Shown: piece by piece, positions 1-6,747 of the stretch
How the letters are laid out: the number at the start of each line of letters is the position of its first letter
Position numbering within the stretch: position 1 is the stretch's first letter
Assembly (NCBI GenBank): GCA_965364515.1
Contig: CBDTXZ010000124.1
Location: 1-9,180 of the forward strand
Source: JAHEDH01 sp965364515
GTDB taxonomy: Bacteria; Actinomycetota; Acidimicrobiia; Spongiisociales; ZC4RG35
DNA length: 9,180 nucleotides
Direction: 5' to 3'
The notes under the pieces: model-generated
The model's database searches: none
Told to the model about the DNA's origin: nothing
The model's input: only the letters and a program-made list of their open reading frames with translations
Made by a program: the position numbers and the translations under genes

Positions 1-2
1 GC

Positions 3-1421
3 GGATGGCTGGCCGCACTCGCCGGAAACCTGGCGGCCTTCGTCGTTTCCGACGTGTCGGTGAACTCCGCGATCAGGATGGCGGGCGGGTCGCTGTCGCG
101 CAGCGAGGCATGGACCGTCCGTTGGCTGACGACCGGCGCCGCGGTCATGAACACTGTGCTCGGAGTGGTGATCGTGCTCGTCTGGTCGACGCAGCCGGCC
201 GCGGCCATCCTCGCGCTCGCCCCGCCGGTGATGCTGTATCTCGCCTACCTCGCCTACACGTTGCAGAGAGCCCAGCAGGCGCGGATGGAGGCTTTGCAGG
301 CGACTGCGCACGCCCTGCTCCGTGCGCACACTCTCCCAGACGTGGCAGGAGTTGCAGCGGAGCAGGCCCGGACGATGTTCGAGGCAGAGATCGCAGAAGT
401 GGCGATCTTCCGGTCTGACGAGCGCGACGGGCTGCGGGGCGTGTCACTGGCATCGGGTGACATCGAGGTCAACCGCGACGAGAGCCCGGCCGGCCGCATA
501 CGGTCGGGCGAATCACTGCTGCTCGAGGGCTCGAGCCTCCTGCCGTACCTGGAGAGCGAAGGGATCGTCCCCGATACCGGCATGGTGGCGTCGATCGACG
601 GAGACGACGGCCCGGTCGGCTACGTCGTCGTGGTCAATCCGCTCTCGGACGTCGCCAGTTTCGACAGCTCTGATGTCGGCCTGCTCGAGACCCTCTCGGG
701 ACAGATCGGCCCGATCGTCGAGAACGAACGTCTGGGGGGAGAGGTGGCCGCACTCTCGCAGCTGGTCGAGTCGCGCAACGAGGTGTTGGCCGCCGTCAGC
801 CACGAGGTCAGGAGCCCGTTGGCCACCGTCGTGTCCGCCGCCGCGACCCTCGAAGGACGCATGGCGGAGCTCAGCCCGGAGAACCGCAAGCTGCTCGTGG
901 ACCTCATCAAGAAGAACTCGCAGGAACTGACCGAGATCGTCGACGACCTGCTGGTCGCCGCCCGGGGCGATGCCGCGACGGAATCCATCGAGACCCAGCC
1001 GATCGATCCCGCTTCCGAGGTGGCCGCACTCGCCGCAAGCCTCGAGGACCTGCCCGGAGAGACACCGGTGAAGGGACACGCCGGTCTCGCAATGGCCGAC
1101 CCGACCAGGTTCAGACAGATCATGCGCAATCTGCTCACCAACGCGGCGCGCTACGGCGGCGACGAGGTCTGGGTCGAACTGGAAGATGGCCCGGCGTCCG
1201 TCACGATCACCGTCTGCGACGACGGCGCCGGCGTGCCGGGCGAACTCGCCAAACGCATCTTCGAGCCGTATGTCTCCGCCCACGAGAAGAGCGATCAGCC
1301 GCAAGCACTCGGTCTGGGCCTGGCCATCTCCAGGCGACTCGCCCGACTGATGTCGGGAGACGTCACCTACTCGCACTCGGAGGGTGTCACCCGGTTCACC
1401 CTCACCCTGACCAGGGCGTGA
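3..1421 (+). CDS. Membrane-anchored GAF-HisKA sensor histidine kinase, 5' partial
   Basis: Sensor kinase expected to autophosphorylate a histidine and pass the phosphate to a response regulator that is not in this window. The frame is open to the left edge, so the N terminus is missing; the GTG at 54 is in frame but the hydrophobic residues before it (GWLAALAGNLAAFVVSD) read as part of a membrane helix, so it is unlikely to be the start. Numbering from that GTG: two membrane helices at about 31-47 and 48-68, a linker coil, a GAF-like sensory domain at about 85-222, and a HisKA domain with H-box SHEVRSPL (His250). The ATPase domain has N-box RNLLTNAARYG (Asn359, Asn363), G1 DDGAGVP (389-395), F-box IFEPY and G2 GLGLAIS (420-426). 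All catalytic boxes look intact. The signal sensed cannot be told from sequence. The N-terminal membrane part resembles that of many actinobacterial GGDEF and kinase proteins. Confidence 0.93.
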   Translation, partial: GWLAALAGNLAAFVVSDVSVNSAIRMAGGSLSRSEAWTVRWLTTGAAVMNTVLGVVIVLVWSTQPAAAILALAPPVMLYLAYLAYTLQRAQQARMEALQATAHALLRAHTLPDVAGVAAEQARTMFEAEIAEVAIFRSDERDGLRGVSLASGDIEVNRDESPAGRIRSGESLLLEGSSLLPYLESEGIVPDTGMVASIDGDDGPVGYVVVVNPLSDVASFDSSDVGLLETLSGQIGPIVENERLGGEVAALSQLVESRNEVLAAVSHEVRSPLATVVSAAATLEGRMAELSPENRKLLVDLIKKNSQELTEIVDDLLVAARGDAATESIETQPIDPASEVAALAASLEDLPGETPVKGHAGLAMADPTRFRQIMRNLLTNAARYGGDEVWVELEDGPASVTITVCDDGAGVPGELAKRIFEPYVSAHEKSDQPQALGLGLAISRRLARLMSGDVTYSHSEGVTRFTLTLTRA

Positions 1422-1425
1422 GCGG

Positions 1426-1624
1426 CTAGCACTTCGGCTGGAAGACGCCGCCGATGATCTCCCCCTCGAGCAGCACGGCCCCGGGAGACCAGGGAACGCT
1501 CCGTCGATCTGACGTCCGATCGCCTCGGCGACCGATACGCCCCTTTCGATTTCACGGGGGCCGACTCGGCCCGAACACAGGCTTGGACTGAACCGGCAAG
1601 CAGCAGCATGGTGATCAGCGGCAC
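1426..1624 (-). pseudogene. Possible frameshifted small lipoprotein remnant
   Basis: This lies in the convergent gap, just after the thioesterase stop and on the same strand. A GTG at 1624 begins MPLITMLLLAGSVQACVRAES, which looks like a short lipoprotein signal with a cysteine after VQA. The same frame then turns into arginine-rich sequence unlike a real protein. A second frame gives REIERGVSVAEAIGRQIDG and FPGLPG; a third frame, entered near 1477-1485 (a run of C and G), gives AVLLEGEIIGGVFQPKC and stops at TAG 1426-1428. One base change near 1480 would join the last two segments, and another near 1550-1575 would join the first. I read this as a decayed gene or an assembly error in GC runs. 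I do not recognise the family. An unbroken 85-residue reading (1624 to 1367) overlaps the kinase gene and looks less natural. Confidence 0.33.
1558..1572. other. Perfect GC-rich dyad in convergent gap, possible terminator
   Basis: GGGCCGA-C-TCGGCCC is an inverted repeat that is perfect apart from its central base. As RNA it could form a 6-bp GC-only stem with an ACU loop. It lies between two convergent genes, where a bidirectional terminator would be expected, but no T-tract follows on either strand. It also falls inside the possible pseudogene, so it may be incidental. Confidence 0.3.
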
Positions 1625-1643
1625 ACGACGTGGCGGGCCGATC

Positions 1644-2429
1644 TCACGAGAGCCTCCGGAGCACGAGATTCTGTGAGGCGCTGCCCACCGGGCCGCTCTC
1701 GTCGTAGAGCTGGGCGTCCGACCGGCCGATGCCGTTCGGCTCCCAGAACGACACGGCGTGAGAGCCGAGCCAGTCGCCATCGGGAGGTCGATGGACCGAC
1801 AGCACCAGGTCGGCGTTGACGAACGCCATCCGGTCCGTTCCCTCATGGAAGCTGATCCCGTTTCCGGAATCGGCCAATGGACACAACCTCTGGAAGGGGC
1901 TCGGATGCTCCCCTTCCACGAGCGAGAGATCCGACTTCGCCCACATGAAGGTCTCCCCTCCCGCCCCGGGTGACAGGCCCTGCGCGTAGCGCACGGTGAG
2001 GGAGTCTGGAAAGCCCTTCTGGGAATGGGTGACGCGAATCGGAAAGGCACCTGGCATGGCGTCTTCGGGCCCCGCGAACTCGACGTGATGTGAAGGCACG
2101 GCGCCGAGATCGACCTCGGCGAGATGGAGACCATGCCCGACCGCATACGAGCGATCCTCATCGTGCAGTTCGATCGACGTCGCCGTGACCGTCCTGCCGG
2201 CCCTCGCGATCGAAGCGCCCACGCGGAATCCGCTCATGGGGATGGGTCGGGTGATCTCGACGAGCAGCCTGACGAGCGGCTTGTCGGGCACGAGGATCTC
2301 GGAGGCTCGGGCCAACAGCCCGGTCGGTGGGCCGGCGTGACAGGAATCGACATCCCACGGACCCCGGGCGAAGTCGGTTGGATGAAACGTACCGTCATGG
2401 GCGACGACGAAATAGGCGCTCGGCTCCAT
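1644..2429 (-). CDS. Acyl-CoA thioesterase family protein (TesB-like double hotdog, 4HBT_3)
   Basis: Predicted cytoplasmic thioesterase-like protein of 261 residues, expected to act on an acyl-CoA whose identity cannot be told. The N-terminal hotdog half carries FHPTDFARGPWDVDSC followed by HAGPPTGLLARA (residues 15-42), the HxGPP-type motif seen in this family. The C-terminal hotdog half ends with SFWEPNGIGRSDAQLYDESG (227-246) and GPVGSASQNLVL, the usual closing strand pattern. There is no signal peptide or membrane segment. I chose ATG 2429 because the family consensus begins about 15 residues later; an ATG at 2459 would add ten residues (MVELGNTRWC) and leave only 30 nt to the lemA start. 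Neither has a clear Shine-Dalgarno; an AATACT hexamer 9 nt before ATG 2429 could be a -10. A long in-frame extension to 3047 is antisense to lemA and is not real. The gene is divergent from lemA. Confidence 0.85.
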   Translation of the reverse strand: MEPSAYFVVAHDGTFHPTDFARGPWDVDSCHAGPPTGLLARASEILVPDKPLVRLLVEITRPIPMSGFRVGASIARAGRTVTATSIELHDEDRSYAVGHGLHLAEVDLGAVPSHHVEFAGPEDAMPGAFPIRVTHSQKGFPDSLTVRYAQGLSPGAGGETFMWAKSDLSLVEGEHPSPFQRLCPLADSGNGISFHEGTDRMAFVNADLVLSVHRPPDGDWLGSHAVSFWEPNGIGRSDAQLYDESGPVGSASQNLVLRRLS

Positions 2430-2476
2430 GCACCACCGAGTATTGCCGAGTTCGACCATCGAGGCGGGGCGCTTCG

Positions 2477-2482
2477 TATGAT
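2477..2482 (+). promoter_or_regulatory. Candidate lemA -10 element, leaderless spacing
   Basis: TATGAT is one base from the TATAAT consensus and is followed by exactly 7 nt and then ATG 2490, so transcription would start at or next to the start codon. A TTCGAC at 2451-2456 is a weak -35 candidate, but its 20-nt spacer is long. This supports ATG 2490 as the start over the in-frame ATGs at 2478 and 2481, which lie inside the hexamer. Confidence 0.5.
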
Positions 2483-2489
2483 GGGTCAC

Positions 2490-3044
2490 ATGGAATGGTT
2501 CTTGCTCACACTGCTCGTCATCGTCGTCGCTCTGATCGGCTACTTCTTTCTCGCCTACAACAGCCTGGTCAAGGCTCGCAACCGCTCCGAGAACGCCTGG
2601 GGTCAGGTGGATGTCCAGCTGCAACGCCGGTACGACCTGATCCCCAACCTCGTCGAGACCGTCAAGGGTTATGCGACCCACGAGCGCGAGACGTTCGAGC
2701 GGGTGATCGAGGCTCGGAACCGCGCCCAGGCGGCCGGAACCCCCGGGGAGGCCGCCGAGGCGGAGAACTTCCTCACCGGCGCCCTCCGTCAGTTGTTCGC
2801 CCTCGCCGAGGCCTATCCGGACCTGAAGGCATCCACGAATTTCAGCCAACTGCAGGAATCGCTGTCGGAGACCGAGAACAAGATCTCGGTCAGCCGCCAG
2901 ATCTACAACGACACAGTGCTCACCTACAACAACCTCGTCCAGACGGTGCCCTCGAACATCGTCGCCAACCTCGCCAACTTCCGGATTCGTGAGTATTTCG
3001 ACGCACCGGAGGCGGCGGACGAAGCGCCGAAGGTCGAGTTCTGA
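2490..3044 (+). CDS. lemA: LemA family membrane protein
   Basis: A 184-residue LemA protein, close to the usual family length. One N-terminal membrane helix (about residues 4-23, FLLTLLVIVVALIGYFFLAY) anchors a long alpha-helical domain. Family hallmarks are NSLVKARNRSENAWGQVDVQ (24-43), RRYDLIPNLVETVKGYA (46-62), the FALAEAYPDLKA segment (103-114), NFSQLQESLSETENKIS (117-133) and YNNLVQTVPSNIVA (146-159). The biochemical role of LemA in bacteria is not settled; it is commonly found next to DUF2207 or TPM-domain envelope proteins, as here. The start was chosen from the -10 hexamer 7 nt upstream. A start at ATG 2478 would add MMGH and could use GAGGCGGGG at 2461-2469 as a ribosome binding site, so it remains possible. 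The stop overlaps the proposed start of the next gene, indicating translational coupling. Confidence 0.95.
   Translation: MEWFLLTLLVIVVALIGYFFLAYNSLVKARNRSENAWGQVDVQLQRRYDLIPNLVETVKGYATHERETFERVIEARNRAQAAGTPGEAAEAENFLTGALRQLFALAEAYPDLKASTNFSQLQESLSETENKISVSRQIYNDTVLTYNNLVQTVPSNIVANLANFRIREYFDAPEAADEAPKVEF
3029..3033 (+). promoter_or_regulatory. Ribosome binding site for a CTG start
   Basis: GAAGG lies 7 nt before CTG 3041. It is a fair Shine-Dalgarno at good spacing and decides the start of the DUF2207 gene, because no ATG, GTG or TTG exists in frame between the upstream TGA at 2990 and TTG 3242. Confidence 0.45.
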
Positions 3045-4897
3045 CACGGCGCCTCGGCGTCCTGACGGCGACGCTGGCCGTCGTCGTCCTTGCGCTCCCT
3101 CTCGGCGCGCTCGCCAAGAGCTACACCCTCCCCGACACGGACGTCACGATCACCGTCCAGTCGGACGGCTCGATTTCCGTCACCGAGGAACTCACCTACC
3201 GCTTCGACGGATCGTTCTCGGGGGCCTACCGCGAGATCCCGTTGCGCTCCGGTGAGTCGATCACGGACATCGAAGTGACCGATGCCCAGCACGGGAGTTA
3301 CGCCCCGGGGGCATGCACCGAGCTCGGGTGCTCGTCTCCGGCCGGAACATTCGGTGTCGCCGATCTCGGTGGCCGCCTCCGGGTCGTATGGCACTACTCG
3401 GCCTCGAGCACCGACCGGACGTTCGTGCTCTCCTACGTGGTCAACGGCGCAACCATCGCCTACGACGACATCGTCGATCTCAACTGGAAGGTCTGGGGAG
3501 ACGAATGGACCGTCCGGCTCGACCGCCTGCGTGCCAATGTGTTCATCCCCCCAGGTGCTCTGGCCGATGAGGTGAGGGTCTGGGGGCATCCTGACTCGGT
3601 GGCCGGCACCACCTCGCTCGGCGATGACCGCGTGTCCCCGACGTTGACCGCCCGCAACATCCCGCCCGGACAGTGGGTGGAGATGCGCGTGACGTTCCCG
3701 CGTTCATTGCTGAGCTCGGCGACCGGGGCCCAGGTCCGTCCCGGCGACGGGCTCGGGAACGTCCTCGCAGAGGAGGCCCGCTTCGCCGAGCAGGAAGAGG
3801 CCCAGGCGGCCCGCCTCCGCATGATCGTCCTCACCGGGCTGTTCGGCGGCACGATCCCCGGCCTGGTCGCCGGCTGGCTGTTCTACCGGAGGTTCGGCCG
3901 TGAGCCGAAGATCGCCTACGACCGGGAGTACGAGCAGGAACCGCCGTCCGATCTCACACCGGCCGAGGTCAGTGCCCTCGTCAGCCAGGGCGCGGTGACC
4001 GAACGCGACTTCGTGGCCACCCTCTTCGACTTGATCAGACGCGAGCACCTCGACGCTCGACCCGTCACGTACGACGAGTCGACCTGGATGGGAATGAAGA
4101 CCGAGTCGATCACCGACCTCGAACTCTCGATCGGGACCACGACCGACACCCTGGCCGACCACGAGGAGGAGGTGATGGAGATCATGCACCGGATCCTCGA
4201 TGACGGGCCGTCGACGATCAACGACCTCCGCACCCGAATCCGCGAAGACGCCTCGGCCAACGCCTCCAGCTACGGCAGCTTCCGATCGGACGCCGCGCTC
4301 CAACTGACCAGAAAGAAGTTGCTCGACACCGCCGGGCGAAGGCAGATGGGCTGGATTCTCGCCCCTGGCTTCCTGTTGCTGTTCCTGGCGGTCATCGTTG
4401 CCACGACCGTGGGCAACGGCTCGGTGTTCGGGATTCTCATGGTCGTCCTGATCGGCGGCAACCTGCTCGTGTTTGCACTGGCGGTCGGTCGGCGCAAGGC
4501 ATTCACCCGGCGAACCAAGGCGGGTGCGCTGGAGTCGGCCCGCTGGGAGGCGTTCAGTCGCTATCTCAGCGACTTCTCGCGTCTCGAGGAGGCGCCTGCG
4601 ATCAGCCTCACACTCTGGGACCGGTATCTGGTGTATGCCCTCTCGTTCGGCGTGGCCGAGGAGGTACTCGAAGCAGCCCGACTCCGGGCACCGGCCGAAC
4701 TGCAGGAGGTCTCGCGGGTCTATTGGTACGGCAACAACGGGTTCACGGGTGGAGGCACCCAGAATGCCTTCGCCGGACTGCAGTCGAGCCTGCGCGGCGC
4801 CTTCGCCCCGCCCAGCTCGAGCTCCACCGGTGGGGGCGGTGGCTTCGGCGGTGGCGGCGGAGGCGGCGGCGGAGGGGGAGGCGGCGGCGCCTGGTGA
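3041..4897 (+). CDS. DUF2207 family membrane protein with Gly-rich C-terminal tail
   Basis: A 618-residue DUF2207 protein if begun at CTG 3041. From that start: signal peptide (TRRLGVLTATLAVVVLALPLG, residues 2-22, then ALA-KS), a beta-rich extracytoplasmic domain at about 27-250 that begins YTLPDTDVTITVQSDGSI, a membrane helix at about 261-282, a cytoplasmic or linker segment, two more helices at about 436-457 and 463-482, then the family motifs WEAFSRYLSDFS (502-513) and LWDRYLVYALSFGVAEEV (525-542). It ends in a glycine tail (596-616) closing in AW. The function is not known; the family is linked to LemA by repeated gene neighbourhood. The CTG sits in a CTGA overlap with the lemA stop. Starting at TTG 3242 would remove the signal peptide and about 45 residues of the conserved domain, so I reject it. 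The gene should be co-transcribed with lemA. Confidence 0.88.
   Translation: MTRRLGVLTATLAVVVLALPLGALAKSYTLPDTDVTITVQSDGSISVTEELTYRFDGSFSGAYREIPLRSGESITDIEVTDAQHGSYAPGACTELGCSSPAGTFGVADLGGRLRVVWHYSASSTDRTFVLSYVVNGATIAYDDIVDLNWKVWGDEWTVRLDRLRANVFIPPGALADEVRVWGHPDSVAGTTSLGDDRVSPTLTARNIPPGQWVEMRVTFPRSLLSSATGAQVRPGDGLGNVLAEEARFAEQEEAQAARLRMIVLTGLFGGTIPGLVAGWLFYRRFGREPKIAYDREYEQEPPSDLTPAEVSALVSQGAVTERDFVATLFDLIRREHLDARPVTYDESTWMGMKTESITDLELSIGTTTDTLADHEEEVMEIMHRILDDGPSTINDLRTRIREDASANASSYGSFRSDAALQLTRKKLLDTAGRRQMGWILAPGFLLLFLAVIVATTVGNGSVFGILMVVLIGGNLLVFALAVGRRKAFTRRTKAGALESARWEAFSRYLSDFSRLEEAPAISLTLWDRYLVYALSFGVAEEVLEAARLRAPAELQEVSRVYWYGNNGFTGGGTQNAFAGLQSSLRGAFAPPSSSSTGGGGGFGGGGGGGGGGGGGGAW
4829..4888 (+). 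repeat. GGN codon tract encoding poly-glycine tail
   Basis: Twenty codons, nearly all GGC, GGT, GGA or GGG, encode glycine interrupted by one phenylalanine. The tract is low-complexity and could change length by replication slippage in whole codons without loss of frame. Gly-rich tails ending near the stop are common in DUF2207 proteins, so the tract is likely functional and not an assembly artefact. Confidence 0.85.
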
Positions 4898-4915
4898 GCG
4901 CACGAGCGCTGGCCC

Positions 4916-4933
4916 GCGGCGCTTCGGCGCTGT
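4916..4933 (+). terminator. UUCG-loop hairpin between convergent genes
   Basis: GCGGCGC-TTCG-GCGCTGT can form a 7-bp stem (two G-U pairs) with a C(UUCG)G tetraloop, an exceptionally stable loop, 18 nt after the DUF2207 stop. No U-tract follows, so intrinsic termination is uncertain. On the minus strand the stem drops to 5 bp, so it fits the lemA-DUF2207 transcript better than the permease transcript. Confidence 0.4.
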
Positions 4934-4945
4934 CCGCCCGTCGAA

Positions 4946-5755
4946 TTACGAGATCAGGTTCTCGCGCGTGACGCTCCGGGCGCCGCGGGTGAGCCCGACC
5001 AGCGCTGCGACCCAGGCGAGCGCTCCGATCACGATCGCGGCGACCGATGAATTGAACAACAGGCCGGTCGCGACGCCATAAGCGCTGAGGATGACCGGAA
5101 GCGTGACCAGCTGGCTGGCCTGTTGTGCTGCAGCTGCGGTCTTCACCCTCGCCGAGATGGCAACGATGATCGAGAGCGCCACGGCGATGAACGGCGGGAC
5201 GACCCAGACGATCAGGATGAACCAGTCGGCGGTCGGGAAGAACCAACCACCGACTCCGGGACCCACGATCACATTCACCACGAGCGAGTAGATCGAGAAG
5301 CCGACGATCGTCGCCACGTAGCCGGGGATGAGGCTGGCGATGAGTTTCCCGACGTAGATGTCCCGTTCGCTGGCGGGCGTGTGCGCCAGGAACTCGCCCG
5401 TCCCCTTCTCCCGCTCCCCGACGACTGCGGTTGCGCCCACCGCCGTCGAGATCGTCAGGGGCACCACGATCGCGATCGGCGCCAACAGGTAGACGGCCAT
5501 GGCATAGGAGGCTCGCACCGGCTCGGTGTCTCCCTTGATGTTCTCCTGGGCGGTGTCGGGAAGTGTGTTGATGACGGCGCCCACCGCCTCTGCCGCCTCG
5601 TTGCCGGTCACGTTCGTGATGGCACCCAGCAAGAACGCCGGGACGAAGAGGAAGAACAGCAATCCGAGCGCACCCAACGGGAGCAGATAGTCGCGGCTCC
5701 GAACGACCTGTCTCAGTTCGTTCCCTGCCACCGCCAGGATCACTCCACGGTTCAT
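4946..5755 (-). CDS. ABC-2 type transporter permease (NatB-like)
   Basis: Membrane subunit of an ABC exporter, 269 residues. About six membrane helices are visible: 24-46, 86-111, 137-164, 178-201, 216-233 and 238-255, with a larger extracytoplasmic loop at 47-85. After helix 2 comes VVGEREKGTGEFLAHTPASE (111-130) and then YVGK, the ExEKGTxE…GK pattern typical of ABC-2 permeases of the NatB and ABC-2 families. The substrate cannot be told; NatB relatives export sodium ions, while other members export drugs or peptides. The start ATG 5755 lies 16 nt after the ATPase stop, behind a GGCGGGA that may serve as a ribosome binding site. An in-frame extension to 5812 overlaps the ATPase and is unlikely. 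ATPase and permease are almost surely co-transcribed and form a complex, presumably two copies of each. Confidence 0.88.
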   Translation of the reverse strand: MNRGVILAVAGNELRQVVRSRDYLLPLGALGLLFFLFVPAFLLGAITNVTGNEAAEAVGAVINTLPDTAQENIKGDTEPVRASYAMAVYLLAPIAIVVPLTISTAVGATAVVGEREKGTGEFLAHTPASERDIYVGKLIASLIPGYVATIVGFSIYSLVVNVIVGPGVGGWFFPTADWFILIVWVVPPFIAVALSIIVAISARVKTAAAAQQASQLVTLPVILSAYGVATGLLFNSSVAAIVIGALAWVAALVGLTRGARSVTRENLIS

Positions 5756-5771
5756 GTGCGCATCCCGCCGA

Positions 5772-6713
5772 TCACGAGGCCTGCTCCGTGTCGAGCCGCG
5801 GCGCGACGCCACCGACCTGTTTCCGCATGGCGAAGTAGAGCCGCTCGAGCGTGGGGGTCACCGGCTCGACCCTCGTCAGCGGCACTCCGGCCGCCACGAG
5901 CCGGCCGATCAAACCCGGGATCTCCGAGGCATCGCCCATCACGACGGTGACCGCACCGAGTTCGTCGACTCGAGGGGCCATGTCCGAGACAGCGCTGAGC
6001 AGGCCGGCCCGATCCTCCGATTCGAGCCTCACCTCGAGCCGCTGCCAATAGCGTCCGATGAGATCTCGCGGTGAGCCCGTCTCCCAGGCGCTTCCGCCGT
6101 TCATCATCACGATCTGGTCCGCAGTGCCGTCGGCTTCGTGAAGCAGATGAGTCGACATCACCACCGTCTTCCCCGCTTTCGCCATCTCGAAGATGAGCTC
6201 TCTCACCGAGTACGCGCTCTCGGGATCGAGTCCCGCCGTCGGCTCGTCCAACAGCAACAGCTCGGGATCATGGAGGAGCGATCTCGCCAGCGCCAACCGC
6301 GTACGCATCCCGGTGGAGTAGCCCCCGACGGCCTGCCCGAGGGCGTGGAGGATCCCGAATCGGTCAGCGAGGTCGAAGATCGGCGGATTCGACAGCCCGT
6401 ACAGCTTGGCCGCGTAGCGAAGGTTGTCGAGGCCGCTCAGGCGCTCGTACATCGCCGGCTTCGGTGGAACCACGCCGGTCCGCGCCCGCACCTCGGCCCC
6501 CTCGACCCTCGGATCGAGCCCGAACGTCCGGATCGAGCCCTGGTCGGCCGCCAGTACGCCGGTGGCCAGCCTGATGCTCGTCGTCTTGCCTGCGCCGTTC
6601 GGGCCGATGATCACCGTGACCGAGCCGGCGGGCACGTCGAGTTCGAGACCGTCGATCGCCTGGACATCGCCGAAGGCCTTGGACACGTTGGAGAACACGA
6701 CTGCCGGCTGCAC
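5772..6713 (-). CDS. ABC transporter ATP-binding protein (NatA/CcmA-like)
   Basis: Cytoplasmic ATPase of 313 residues that powers the downstream permease. Visible motifs: Walker A GPNGAGKT (37-44), signature YSTGMRTRLALARSLL (132-147), a usual variant of LSGGQ in this subfamily, Walker B ELLLLDEP (151-158) with catalytic Glu157, D-loop GLD (161-163) and H-loop STHLLHEAD with His189. The Q-loop position reads TGVVPPKPAMYERLSG (79-94), with proline where glutamine is usual. The C-terminal 90 residues after the nucleotide-binding domain are an accessory segment seen in many ABC-2 exporter ATPases. The start is GTG 6713; no Shine-Dalgarno is visible, but a TAGCCT hexamer lies 8 nt upstream. The gene follows gghA on the same strand after 82 nt, so read-through is possible. 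Substrate unknown. Confidence 0.93.
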   Translation of the reverse strand: MQPAVVFSNVSKAFGDVQAIDGLELDVPAGSVTVIIGPNGAGKTTSIRLATGVLAADQGSIRTFGLDPRVEGAEVRARTGVVPPKPAMYERLSGLDNLRYAAKLYGLSNPPIFDLADRFGILHALGQAVGGYSTGMRTRLALARSLLHDPELLLLDEPTAGLDPESAYSVRELIFEMAKAGKTVVMSTHLLHEADGTADQIVMMNGGSAWETGSPRDLIGRYWQRLEVRLESEDRAGLLSAVSDMAPRVDELGAVTVVMGDASEIPGLIGRLVAAGVPLTRVEPVTPTLERLYFAMRKQVGGVAPRLDTEQAS

Positions 6714-6721
6714 TTCCGGAG

Positions 6722-6727
6722 AGGCTA
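6722..6727 (-). promoter_or_regulatory. Weak candidate -10 for the ABC transporter operon
   Basis: On the minus strand TAGCCT matches TANNNT and sits 8 nt before GTG 6713, close to the leaderless spacing seen at gghA and lemA. No convincing -35 is present. The short dyad at 6728-6738 abuts it upstream. Confidence 0.28.
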
Positions 6728-6747
6728 CCGGCTGCCGGCTACCGGCT
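6723..6747. repeat. Short direct repeats with internal dyad upstream of ABC ATPase
   Basis: GGCTACCGGCT occurs at 6723-6733 and again at 6737-6747, a 14-base period. Between and within the copies, CCGGC-T-GCCGG (6728-6738) is a perfect inverted repeat around one base. The array lies just upstream of the ATPase start and could be a regulator binding site. GC-rich sequence makes short repeats of this kind common, so function is uncertain. Confidence 0.55.

Noticed and set aside
513..1376. A 287-residue open frame on the minus strand opposite the histidine kinase
   Set aside because: It is a shadow of the kinase; the H, N, G1 and G2 boxes are intact in the plus-strand frame.
2430..3047. Extension of the thioesterase reading frame to a 467-residue protein starting at 3047
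   Set aside because: The extra part is antisense to lemA and has no hotdog-like sequence; the family domain starts close to ATG 2429.
4829..4888. GGC-rich tract as a possible CRISPR or tandem-repeat locus
   Set aside because: It is in frame, encodes a glycine tail typical of the family, and has no spacer structure.
3242..4897. TTG 3242 as the start of the DUF2207 gene
   Set aside because: It removes a clear signal peptide and the first conserved strands, and has no ribosome binding site.
3704..4903. A 399-residue open frame on the minus strand opposite the DUF2207 gene
   Set aside because: Its composition is that of a GC-rich shadow frame, it has no recognisable motif, and the plus strand codes for a clear family protein.
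5760..5773. A 14-base word (GCATCCCGCCGATC) shared exactly with 9120-9133 at the gghA start
   Set aside because: At this GC content a single shared 14-mer in 9 kb is within what chance allows, and the matches have different roles (intergenic spacer versus start codon region).
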